DNA of 64,000 nt, taken from a virus. Every line of letters starts with the position of its first letter. Positions within the stretch are counted from its first letter, which is position 1. The DNA is taken from IMG/VR virus record IMGVR_UViG_3300012582_000005, positions 188,001-252,000 of that record; one strand, 5' to 3'. The position numbers and the translations under genes were made by a program. Of the stretch, positions 54,316 through 60,895 are shown one piece after another. The notes beneath the pieces are model-generated. The model did no database searches, was not told the DNA's origin, and saw only the letters and a program-made list of their open reading frames with translations.

Positions 54316-54759
54316 ATGAAAAATATAGAACAAGAATTTGTGCCATATGTTGAATCTTTAGAATTAAAAAATCTTGGATTTGATGAACAATGTTTTGGTG
54401 TTTATAGTATAACAGAAAATTTTCAATTTATTCAAGAATTTGAAAATCAACAATATATTAATAATAGTAATGAGATTATAGAAAAATGTAAATCTATTAG
54501 TTGTACAGCACCATTATTTCAACAAGCGTTTGAATATTTTAGAAAAAAATATAAATTGGAGGGGCTTATTTTACCACAAGATAAATCTGCGTTATTACCT
54601 CTTCCTTCATATTTTATAGCAGTGATATCTTATAGAAACCAAGAATGGAAAGAATTATTCAATTCAACAAATGAACATACGTTATTACATTATATAACCA
54701 ATGAAGATGCTGAATTAGCTTGTTTAAAGAAATTAATTGAAATTGTTAAAACATTATAA
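54316..54759 (+). CDS. Unknown protein (147 residues) inside the tRNA cluster
   Basis: MKNIEQEFVPYVESLELKNL; starts 6 bases after a tRNA. Acidic, helical, with KLEGLILPQDKSALLPLPSY in the middle. No recognised family. No terminator is visible between it and the upstream tRNA. Confidence 0.6.
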   Translation: MKNIEQEFVPYVESLELKNLGFDEQCFGVYSITENFQFIQEFENQQYINNSNEIIEKCKSISCTAPLFQQAFEYFRKKYKLEGLILPQDKSALLPLPSYFIAVISYRNQEWKELFNSTNEHTLLHYITNEDAELACLKKLIEIVKTL

Positions 54760-54826
54760 AAAATAATTCCTAAAAGAAAGAACAAAAGAAAGATATATAC
54801 GTTATAATATTTAAATAACTAAGACA

Positions 54827-54922
54827 ATGACAACAATTATCAGAAATATGAATAATAATATTAATCGCACGAGAACAACTCTTGGGCTTTCTGATAAAGT
54901 ATTGTCTTTTATGAAAAGATAA
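54827..54922 (+). CDS. Leader peptide with Thr codons (attenuator 1)
   Basis: 31 residues; the N-terminal part is MTTIIRNMNNNINRTRTT and the rest is LGLSDKVLSFMKR. Five Thr codons: ACA ACA at positions 2-3, then ACG-AGA-ACA-ACT at 15-18. Those last codons lie directly before the strand that can pair with the terminator. A strong terminator follows 27 bases after the stop, then tRNA-Thr and threonyl-tRNA synthetase. The match between leader residues and downstream genes is why I call it a leader peptide. The LG...FMK end resembles the N-termini at 59787 and 60896. Confidence 0.65.
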   Translation: MTTIIRNMNNNINRTRTTLGLSDKVLSFMKR

Positions 54923-54976
54923 TTAATTAAAAAACTTTATAATAGAAAGCCCGAAGCGATAAACTTCGGGTTTTTT
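54881..54976 (+). promoter_or_regulatory. Transcription attenuator 1 (antiterminator/terminator) before tRNA-Thr and ThrRS
   Basis: Three segments compete. GGGCTTTC (54884-54891, inside the leader frame) can pair with GAAAGCCC (54945-54952), an 8-bp antiterminator. Alternatively CCCGAAG (54950-54956) pairs with CTTCGGG (54964-54970), followed by T6, giving an intrinsic terminator. The two hairpins share bases 54950-54952 and cannot coexist easily. tRNA-Thr begins ten bases after the T-run. Unlike attenuator 2, the leader stop lies about 30 bases past the first segment, so the exact ribosome-position logic is less clear. Confidence 0.7.
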
Positions 54977-54985
54977 GTTTTATAT

Positions 54986-55056
54986 GCCTTTTTAGTTCAG
55001 TGGTAGAACACATCTTTGGTATGGATGTAACACGGATCCGATTTCCGTAGAAGGCT
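54986..55056 (+). tRNA. tRNA-Thr (GGT)
   Basis: Acceptor GCCTT/AAGGC; D arm with TTCAGTGGTAGAA; anticodon stem CATCT/GGATG around loop TTGGTAT, anticodon GGT. T arm is divergent (CGGATCCGATTTCCG). The gene lies between the attenuator terminator and the ThrRS start codon, which follows two bases later, so tRNA and synthetase share one transcript. Confidence 0.82.
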
Positions 55057-55057
55057 C

Positions 55058-56218
55058 ATGGAAGATCATAGAATAATAGGTAGAAAGATGAATTTATTTC
55101 ACTTTCAAGAAGAAAGTCAAGGCTCTGTGTTTTGGCATCATAACGGATATGTCTTGTATAGATTAATTGAGAATTACATAAGAGAGAAAATATCGGAGCA
55201 AGATTATATTGAAGTAAAAAGTCCACAATTGGTTGATAAGAAATTATGGGAGAAGAGTGGACATTGGAGTAAGTTTAAAGAAAATATGTTTATCGTAAAG
55301 GATGAAGATAAAGAATTAGCAATTAAACCAATGAATTGTCCCTGTCATATAGAAATATTTAAACAAGGAATAGTTTCTTATAAAGAATTACCAATTAGAA
55401 TGAGTGAATTTGGTTCTTGTCATAGAAATGAAAATTCAGGATCATTAAACGGATTATTCAGATTGCGTTCTTTTGTACAAGATGATGCTCATATATTCTG
55501 TATGAAAGAACAAATAGTTGAAGAAGCTGAGAAGTTTTGTAAATTATTAATTGATGTGTATAGTGAATTTGGATTTAAAGAAGTTGAAGTAAAGCTTAGT
55601 GATAGACCAGAAAAAAGAATAGGTAGTGATGAATTGTGGGATTTAGCTGAGAGTAGTTTAAAAGAAGCTTCTAAGAATTTGAAGTGGGAATTGAATAAAG
55701 GTGAAGGTGCATTTTATGGTCCTAAATTAGAATTCATTCTCAAAGATAGTTTAGGTAGAGAATGGCAGTGTGGAACTTTGCAATTGGATTTCAATCTTCC
55801 TGTTAGGCTAGATGCATTCTATGTAAACCAAGAAGGTGAAAAAGAAAATCCTGTAATGATACATAGAGCAATCTTAGGTTCTATGGAAAGATTTATAGGA
55901 ATACTACTTGAGAATAGTGATGGTTGGTTACCATTTTGGTTAGCACCTGAACAAATTGTAATAGCAGGAATAAGTAATGAACAAGATGAATATTGTAAAG
56001 AAATATATGATATTCTTAAAAAGAAATATAGAGTTAAATTAGATATAAGATCAGAAAAAATAAATTCTAAAATTGCTGAATTATATGAAAGAAAAGCTCA
56101 ATATTTAATTGTAATAGGAAAAAGAGAAGTAAATGAAAATAAAGTATCAATTAAAAATTTGAAAGATAATTCACAAATTAGTATTGATAAAAAAGATTTG
56201 ATTGAATTTAAATTTTAA
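55058..56218 (+). CDS. thrS: Threonyl-tRNA synthetase, minimal form
   Basis: 386 residues against about 640 in bacteria. It begins exactly at the class II catalytic domain ([19 protein letters not shown]), so the TGS and editing domains are absent. Motif 1 region [20 protein letters not shown]. Zinc ligands C94 (MNCPCH), H145 (QDDAHIF) and H269 (VMIHR). Motif 2 [19 protein letters not shown]; motif 3 [11 protein letters not shown]. An anticodon-binding domain fills 290-386. It charges tRNA-Thr; without editing it may misload Ser. It is controlled by the Thr-leader attenuator upstream. Confidence 0.95.
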   Translation: MEDHRIIGRKMNLFHFQEESQGSVFWHHNGYVLYRLIENYIREKISEQDYIEVKSPQLVDKKLWEKSGHWSKFKENMFIVKDEDKELAIKPMNCPCHIEIFKQGIVSYKELPIRMSEFGSCHRNENSGSLNGLFRLRSFVQDDAHIFCMKEQIVEEAEKFCKLLIDVYSEFGFKEVEVKLSDRPEKRIGSDELWDLAESSLKEASKNLKWELNKGEGAFYGPKLEFILKDSLGREWQCGTLQLDFNLPVRLDAFYVNQEGEKENPVMIHRAILGSMERFIGILLENSDGWLPFWLAPEQIVIAGISNEQDEYCKEIYDILKKKYRVKLDIRSEKINSKIAELYERKAQYLIVIGKREVNENKVSIKNLKDNSQISIDKKDLIEFKF

Positions 56219-56224
56219 TTATAA

Positions 56225-56311
56225 GGGAGGGTTGCTTTAGAGACCGAAAAGTCCAGACTGTTAATCTGGTGAATTAATATTCCATCGTGGGTTTGAATCC
56301 CACCCCTCCCT
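56225..56311 (+). tRNA. tRNA with Asn anticodon (GTT) and a long variable arm
   Basis: Acceptor GGGAGGG/CCCTCCC, anticodon arm CCAGA-CTGTTAA-TCTGG, T arm GTGGG-TTTGAAT-CCCAC, all perfectly paired. The variable region is 17 bases and contains GAAT-TAAT-ATTC, a class II arm normally seen only in Leu, Ser and Tyr tRNAs. D loop lacks the usual GG. Seven bases after the ThrRS stop codon. Confidence 0.85.
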
Positions 56312-56317
56312 CAAAAT

Positions 56318-56404
56318 GCCTGTATCGCATAGATGGCCGATTGCACCTGATTTGTAACCAGGATGGTGATAAACCACACGGGAGTTCGAATCTCTCTACA
56401 GGCT
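56318..56404 (+). tRNA. tRNA with Thr anticodon (TGT) and a long variable arm
   Basis: Acceptor GCCTGTA/TACAGGC, anticodon arm CCTG...CAGG with loop centre TTTGTAA (TGT), T arm GGGAG-TTCGAAT-CTCTC. The 17-base variable region forms TGGT-GATAA-ACCA, again class II. A Tyr reading (GTA) is possible only by shifting the loop and losing stem pairs. It would read ACA/ACG codons, complementing tRNA-Thr(GGT). Confidence 0.83.
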
Positions 56405-56410
56405 CAAACT

Positions 56411-56449
56411 TTTTCTAAATATTTCATATAAATGAAAATGTTTAGAAAA
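56411..56449 (+). repeat. Inverted repeat over the HNH gene start
   Basis: TTTTCTAAATATTTCAT pairs with ATGAAAATGTTTAGAAAA, about 16 bp around a 4-base loop, ending on the A of the ATG at 56449. It could hide the ribosome entry site in long transcripts from upstream, as known for some T4 homing endonuclease mRNAs. Confidence 0.65.
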
Positions 56450-56982
56450 TGAAAAGTTGTAAAAAATGTAATAATTACTATCCTAGTAGAATAAAAATAG
56501 ATGGTAAAGTAAGAAATCTTAAAAATAGATCATATTGTTTAGATTGTTCACCATTTAATAAACATAATACTAAACAGCTTGATGTTTATATTAAAAATGA
56601 TGTTTGTAAAGAATGTAATAATTCTTTAACGTTAGGTAGATGTCATGCTTGTTATAATAGAAAAAGAAGACAAAAAATGTCTAAAAAAGTTTATGATATT
56701 ATAGGTTATAATTGTTGGATGTGTGGATATACAAAAGGTGAAATATCAAGTAAAATTTTAACATTTCATCATATAAATCCACAAGATAAAAAAATGAATT
56801 TAACTATTGATAATATGGCGAGATATGAGTGGTGTGTTGTATGGAATGAAATTAAAAAGTGTGTATCATTATGTCCTACTTGCCATCAAGAATATCATTA
56901 TACTAATTTAGTTACTGATGAAGATATTGAAAGGATTAAAAATGAAAATTGGAATAGAATACATGATGAAATAAAATTGTAA
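56449..56982 (+). CDS. HNH homing endonuclease-like protein
   Basis: 177 residues. Several zinc pairs (KSCKKCNNYY, YCLDCSPF, VCKECNNS, CHACYNRKRR) precede an HNH core: CWMCGYTKGE, ILTFHHINPQDKKMN, CPTCHQEYHYTN. Basic middle RKRRQKMSKK for DNA contact. It is inserted within the tRNA cluster, and its stop codon lies inside the acceptor sequence of the following tRNA. Probably a mobile nuclease. Confidence 0.82.
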   Translation: MKSCKKCNNYYPSRIKIDGKVRNLKNRSYCLDCSPFNKHNTKQLDVYIKNDVCKECNNSLTLGRCHACYNRKRRQKMSKKVYDIIGYNCWMCGYTKGEISSKILTFHHINPQDKKMNLTIDNMARYEWCVVWNEIKKCVSLCPTCHQEYHYTNLVTDEDIERIKNENWNRIHDEIKL

Positions 56983-57120
56983 GGTGATGAAAAGGTAGAC
57001 ATATCTCCCTGTCTCGGAGATGGTGATAATGGGATAAACGCAGAATATTTGGATTGACCACAATTAATTATCTGTTCTGTAGCTAACTACACCGTGTTGG
57101 TTCGAATCCAACTCTTACAG
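56978..57120 (+). tRNA. tRNA-Asp (GTC) with about 70 extra bases in the variable region
   Basis: Acceptor TGTAAGG (56978-56984) pairs with TCTTACA (57113-57119), discriminator G as in tRNA-Asp. Anticodon stem TCTCC/GGAGA with loop CTGTCTC (anticodon GTC, unusual T37). T arm GTTGG-TTCGAAT-CCAAC perfect. Between anticodon and T arms lie 75 bases instead of about 5. They include TGGT...ACCA and a hairpin TGTAG-CTAA-CTACA. Either a giant variable arm, an intron-like insert, or a tRNA-like RNA with another job. Confidence 0.7.
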
Positions 57121-57166
57121 CATGGATTCTTAGATAAGATTGATGATATATTAAATGATTAAAAAT

Positions 57167-57239
57167 ACCTTCTTCGTCTAACGGATTAAGACTTCTGAAT
57201 ACGAATCAGAGAATAGGGGTTCGATTCCCTTAGAAGGTT
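57167..57239 (+). tRNA. tRNA-Arg (ACG)
   Basis: Acceptor ACCTTCT/AGAAGGT, anticodon arm TCTGA-ATACGAA-TCAGA, anticodon ACG (inosine-modified in bacteria, reads CGU/CGC/CGA). T-loop TTCGATT. CCA not encoded. Confidence 0.9.
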
Positions 57240-57303
57240 CAAAAAGTAAAATAATAAAACAATATATAAGTTATATCGTTTAAAGAATAAGACAAATAAT
57301 ATT

Positions 57304-57363
57304 ATGAAAACTATAGCAATGATTATTAGAATGAGAATTATTAGACCAAAAATGCTTGGGTGA
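57304..57363 (+). CDS. Leader peptide with three AGA (Arg) codons (attenuator 2)
   Basis: 19 residues: MKTIAMIIRMRIIRPKMLG. Arg codons 9, 11 and 14 are all AGA, the codon read by the tRNA-Arg(TCT) encoded just downstream. The last codons CTT GGG form the antiterminator strand and the stop TGA follows immediately, so a ribosome that finishes the peptide masks that strand. The DNA around the end (CTTGGG...TGATA...TATTGTCTTTTA) is related to leader 1. Confidence 0.72.
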   Translation: MKTIAMIIRMRIIRPKMLG

Positions 57364-57421
57364 TAGAATATTGTCTTTTAAAAAGAAATTCGAACCCAAG
57401 CAAATAAAGCTTGGGTTTTTT
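57354..57421 (+). promoter_or_regulatory. Transcription attenuator 2 (antiterminator/terminator) before tRNA-Arg(TCT)
   Basis: GCTTGGGT occurs twice (57354-57361 and 57409-57416) and each copy can pair with ACCCAAGC (57394-57401). The second pairing is a terminator with a 7-base loop followed by T6; the first is an antiterminator. A ribosome stalled on the AGA codons leaves the first copy free, favouring read-through; a ribosome at the stop codon covers it, favouring termination. This is the layout of classical amino-acid attenuation. tRNA-Arg(TCT) starts eight bases after the T-run. Confidence 0.78.
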
Positions 57422-57429
57422 GTTTATAT

Positions 57430-57502
57430 GCCCGATTGGTGTAATTGAATAGCACAATCTCCTTCTAAGTGATTAGTCCAAGTTTGAATCTTGGATTGGG
57501 TA
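57430..57502 (+). tRNA. tRNA-Arg (TCT)
   Basis: Acceptor GCCCGAT/ATTGGGT with two G-T pairs, anticodon stem ATCTC/GTGAT (one mismatch) and loop CTTCTAA, anticodon TCT reading AGA/AGG. T arm CCAAG-TTTGAAT-CTTGG. Discriminator A. It lies directly behind attenuator 2. Confidence 0.87.
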
Positions 57503-57510
57503 CATGAGTA

Positions 57511-57687
57511 ATGAAAAAAAATATAGTGGAAAGATTAAAAAGAATATTTACACATTTAGAGATAGTAATAGAAGAACATTATTTTAATGATGATGATTAT
57601 GCTCCACCGATTAATGTTGATTGGTATTATGTAATTGAAGAATTAAAAAAGAATGGATTGGAAATAAGAAATAGTAAAAATAAATAG
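57511..57687 (+). CDS. Small acidic protein, unknown (58 residues)
   Basis: Starts MKKNIVERLKRIFTHLEIVI and includes YAPPINVDWYYVIEELKK. An overlapping 27-residue frame starts at 57504 but looks less protein-like. Its TAG stop overlaps the first bases of the next tRNA. No recognised family. Confidence 0.5.
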   Translation: MKKNIVERLKRIFTHLEIVIEEHYFNDDDYAPPINVDWYYVIEELKKNGLEIRNSKNK

Positions 57688-57757
57688 TCTCGTAATTCAG
57701 TGGTAGAATGCTTCTCTGATAAGGAAGATGTCGTGTGTTCAATTCACACCGAGACTA
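57686..57757 (+). tRNA. tRNA-Ile (GAT)
   Basis: Acceptor AGTCTCG/CGAGACT perfect, anticodon arm CTTCT-CTGATAA-GGAAG, anticodon GAT. T arm GTGTG-TTCAATT-CACAC. Discriminator A. CCA not encoded. Confidence 0.92.
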
Positions 57758-57762
57758 CTAAT

Positions 57763-57836
57763 AGCAATATAGTGTAATTGGCTAACACGCTGCTCTCATA
57801 AGGCAGAGATTATTGGTTCAAGTCCAATTATTGCTA
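57763..57836 (+). tRNA. tRNA with CAT anticodon (Met or Ile2), second copy
   Basis: Acceptor AGCAATA/TATTGCT, anticodon arm CTGCT-CTCATAA-GGCAG with CAT, T arm ATTGG-TTCAAGT-CCAAT. Distinct from the CAT tRNA at 54044, so one may be Met and the other the lysidine-type Ile2. Confidence 0.9.
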
Positions 57837-57851
57837 CAGAAGAAATAGATT

Positions 57852-59033
57852 ATGAAAATTAGCATAAATGATATTAATATAATTCCTAAACAGTTCGGAA
57901 GCGGATTATGTGTTTACGGAAAACCAAAACATGAAATACAGGAGTGGATAAATTTTTGGGGATTTAAAACCGAAGAAAGCAAAGGTTTTACAAATATTTG
58001 CCTACCTTCTAATTTAGAAGATTTTTTTATTTCCACTCCGTATTTTAAATATTTAGATGGCTACAGCCCAAATTTAAATAAATATTGCCATATTGGACAT
58101 CTCTCGAATCTTGTTATAGCTAAAGCTATTCAAAACTTTGGGTATGCTGAACAAACTATCGCTATACTTGGTGATACGTTAGATGGTAAAGTGGAGAAGC
58201 AAGATGCATTCGATAAATATTTATCATATTGTAAAGAATTTAATTATAATGTAGGTGATATTTATTATGCATCAAATCAAGAGTTAGATAATAAAGAATT
58301 ATTACATGATGGTGAAGGTGATTATATTGGAACTAAAATATTTAATGTAGGTGAGAATAAAATAGTTGGAATTAAATCAACAGGTGCTACAACATATTTT
58401 TATCAAGATGTTGCATTAGCATCTAAATTAAATGCTCCGACTATTTACATTACAGGATTAGAACAAGCACCACACTTTTCTATACTTAAAGAAATATTTC
58501 CTGACATAAAGCATATCGGTTTGGGATTAGTACTTGCTAAAAGTAAAGATTCATTTGGTAAAATGAGTTCAAGTCTTGGTAATGTTATATGGATGCAAGA
58601 TGTTATTGATATGCTTATGAAAGAATTTAATAACTTAGAATTAGTTTATAATGTTATTGCTGGTCAATTTTTGAAGTATGCACCTGGTTCGGATAAGAAG
58701 ATTGATTTAGATCAATTTGCTAATGTGAAAACAAGTTATGGTTTATATGTTAGTTATACTTTAGCTAAATTAAAAAGTGCTGGTATGAAAGTGGAATTGA
58801 AAGATGATTTTAATAGTTTCCATATGAAGTTTAAATTTTTAAAAGCGAAAGATAATTTTTCACCTGCTATATTTTTTGATGAATTGATTGATTCGTGTAA
58901 AACTATTAATCAGATGTATTTGAAATTTCATATCAAGGATAATCCTGAGAACCAAGAGATGTATAAACCATTAATGGAGGATTTAGAATTAGGTTTGAAG
59001 AAATTAGGAATGTTTTCTATTGATAAGGTTTAA
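57852..59033 (+). CDS. argS: Arginyl-tRNA synthetase, compact form
   Basis: 393 residues against about 550-590 in bacteria. Class I signature in the ArgRS form: YSPNLNKYCHIGHLSN (HIGH at 80-83) and GKMSSSLGN (KMSSS at 237-241). Between them TYFYQDVALASKL and YITGLEQAPHF match the ArgRS catalytic core. The C-terminal helices (YGLYVSYTLAKLKSAG onward) correspond to a shortened DALR anticodon domain; the N-terminal Add1 domain is reduced. It is preceded by tRNA-Arg(TCT), tRNA-Ile and tRNA-Met behind the Arg-leader attenuator. This suggests coordinated supply of Arg-tRNA for AGA codons, which dominate in this AT-rich genome. Confidence 0.88.
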   Translation: MKISINDINIIPKQFGSGLCVYGKPKHEIQEWINFWGFKTEESKGFTNICLPSNLEDFFISTPYFKYLDGYSPNLNKYCHIGHLSNLVIAKAIQNFGYAEQTIAILGDTLDGKVEKQDAFDKYLSYCKEFNYNVGDIYYASNQELDNKELLHDGEGDYIGTKIFNVGENKIVGIKSTGATTYFYQDVALASKLNAPTIYITGLEQAPHFSILKEIFPDIKHIGLGLVLAKSKDSFGKMSSSLGNVIWMQDVIDMLMKEFNNLELVYNVIAGQFLKYAPGSDKKIDLDQFANVKTSYGLYVSYTLAKLKSAGMKVELKDDFNSFHMKFKFLKAKDNFSPAIFFDELIDSCKTINQMYLKFHIKDNPENQEMYKPLMEDLELGLKKLGMFSIDKV

Positions 59034-59059
59034 TATATACATAAAATAATAATAGATAA

Positions 59060-59722
59060 ATGAAAAATATTAAAAAATTTATAGATTTTATTAATGAAAG
59101 TCTTCGTATAGATAATACTGATAAAAATATATTTTTTTTAAAAGAAGTAGTTAAAAAATGCGGATTTGAACAAACATATCATTTTTTCTTAAAAGAGCCA
59201 TTAAAAATTGGAACATGTCAATATGGAGATTTTTATCTTAATTATTATGATGTTAATGAATATGATGGTAATTTAGCATTTTGGATTATATTTAATCAAC
59301 ATGAAGATAATCTATATGGTAAATCGTGGGATTCTTCTGTTATTTGGGTGGAAGATGGTATATTACAATATTCAGATAAAATTGAAGAATCAGATTTTAA
59401 ACTTGATGATAATTTTATTGCTAAAATTGTACAAACAATAAAATCATATAATTATTTAGATAAATGGTGTGAATTTATAAAAGAAATTGGTATTAAAGGT
59501 AGGAAATATCATAGAATGGCGATACATAATAAAGAATTTACATGGGAGCAACAAATTGATTGGATTAAAAATAAAATAGAAATTAATAAATTATTAAATA
59601 GATACACAGAACCTTACGAACAAAGGACTTTAGATAAAATGATAGATTTAGGTGAAACTGCATATAAAGAGAAAGCAAAGAAAGATAATGATATTATGAT
59701 GAAAATATTAAAGGGTATGTAA
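59060..59722 (+). CDS. Unknown protein with capsid-targeting-like N-terminus
   Basis: 220 residues. MKNIKKFIDFINESLRID ends its first segment in INE-S, fitting the gp21 cleavage pattern. The rest is acidic and aromatic (FWIIFNQHEDNLYGKSW, KLDDNFIAKIVQTIKS) with a Lys-rich end. No recognised enzyme motif. A TATATAC element lies about 25 bases upstream of the start. Confidence 0.62.
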   Translation: MKNIKKFIDFINESLRIDNTDKNIFFLKEVVKKCGFEQTYHFFLKEPLKIGTCQYGDFYLNYYDVNEYDGNLAFWIIFNQHEDNLYGKSWDSSVIWVEDGILQYSDKIEESDFKLDDNFIAKIVQTIKSYNYLDKWCEFIKEIGIKGRKYHRMAIHNKEFTWEQQIDWIKNKIEINKLLNRYTEPYEQRTLDKMIDLGETAYKEKAKKDNDIMMKILKGM

Positions 59723-59786
59723 TTTGACATTCTCTCATTTTTACTATTGTAGTTCAATTTAAAAAAACATTTAAAAAGACTACAAA

Positions 59787-59981
59787 ATGGATAAAAACAC
59801 TTTAGGATTTGGAAGTAAGACATACGATTTTTTAAAACGCTATTATGAGTCAAATGGACAGAGTATTTGCAATATTAAAATTAGTGGTTCTATAAGGATA
59901 AAATCTATTAGTAAAAATAATTTATCAGTTGGTTTAAAAAGAAAATTGATAATAGAAGAATTAACAGAAGAAATAAATTAA
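59787..59981 (+). CDS. Small protein sharing a TLG...FLK N-terminus
   Basis: 64 residues. MDKNTLGFGSKTYDFLKRYY resembles the start of the M42 peptidase at 60896 (TLGLRQESFDFLKQY) and the end of leader peptide 1 (TLGLSDKVLSFMKR). The remainder is basic (GSIRIKSISKNNLSVGLKRK). Function unknown. Overlaps the convergent next gene by four bases. Confidence 0.6.
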   Translation: MDKNTLGFGSKTYDFLKRYYESNGQSICNIKISGSIRIKSISKNNLSVGLKRKLIIEELTEEIN

Positions 59982-60376
59982 ATTATTGTTTTTAACCAAT
60001 GTATTTTAAATCCATAATATTGAAATTCGCCATCTTCTATACCACCTTCAATATCATTAGGTAAGTTATTAAATATATTTTCCCAAGCTTTTTTAGCATA
60101 TCTATTTTTATTAACTGACCATATTTTTTGACCATTTAAATCTCTAACTATGCAAAAGATAGCTAATTTATATAAACCTTTACCTCTCAATTTTTCTATT
60201 ATCTCTGAATCTTTAATAATATAACGGCTATTTTCTTTTTCTAATTTTATTTTACCTATATTAATATCATTTGACATTATATCATAATGAATATTAAAAT
60301 CATCTATGATATGTCGTATTACATAAATATTATTCTTATGTAAATTAAAATTTTCATAATGTTTAATATATTTCAT
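59978..60376 (-). CDS. GNAT-like acetyltransferase domain protein (tentative)
   Basis: 132 residues. EKLRGKGLYKLAIFCIVRDL resembles the acetyl-CoA pyrophosphate loop (R/Q-x-x-G-x-G/A) and following helix of GNAT enzymes; NKNRYAKKAWENIF fits the next helix. The N-terminus MKYIKHYENFNLHK is like the other pre-peptides but has no clear [LIV]-x-E site. Confidence 0.5.
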   Translation of the reverse strand: MKYIKHYENFNLHKNNIYVIRHIIDDFNIHYDIMSNDINIGKIKLEKENSRYIIKDSEIIEKLRGKGLYKLAIFCIVRDLNGQKIWSVNKNRYAKKAWENIFNNLPNDIEGGIEDGEFQYYGFKIHWLKTII

Positions 60377-60402
60377 CTAATTATATTTAATTTCTTTAAA
60401 AA

Positions 60403-60801
60403 TTACAGTGGTGGTAATCCTAAATTTGGATTATTTGATGCAATTATTTTTCCTTTGAAGTGTGATAAATGATAAGATTTTGGTAAATGAACTTCGTTAT
60501 CGTGATAATTTGGACCAACTTCAGATTTATTCACAACTTCTACATTAAATACATTATTATAAGAATCCATATCACCATTTAAATTTGCTGTTGGATATGT
60601 TTTATCCGTAGTTATTTTAATTATAAGCGGATAATATATACCGTTAATAGAACTATTGGAAGATGCTGGTAAATAAGCATAATCACCCGCTTTAACTTTT
60701 TCATTAAAATTAACTAAATAATTATATCCATCTGCATGTATTATTTTATTTGATTTTTTACTTTCATTTAGAAAATCATTAAACTTTTTAATAAAAGACA
60801 T
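60403..60801 (-). CDS. Unknown protein with capsid-targeting-like N-terminus
   Basis: 132 residues. MSFIKKFNDFLNESKKS is one of the clearest targeting-type peptides, ending in LNE-S. The rest is beta-rich with Asn/Tyr/Pro (DYAYLPASSNSSINGIYYP) and ends LPPL. No family recognised. Twenty-six bases upstream of the GNAT-like gene on the same strand. Confidence 0.62.
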   Translation of the reverse strand: MSFIKKFNDFLNESKKSNKIIHADGYNYLVNFNEKVKAGDYAYLPASSNSSINGIYYPLIIKITTDKTYPTANLNGDMDSYNNVFNVEVVNKSEVGPNYHDNEVHLPKSYHLSHFKGKIIASNNPNLGLPPL

Positions 60802-60895
60802 AATATTGCTTATTTTATCTATATATAATTTTTATTTTTAAAGAATTTATGTTATATTTGATTTTATTATATTGTATTAATTAATTTTATAAAAA

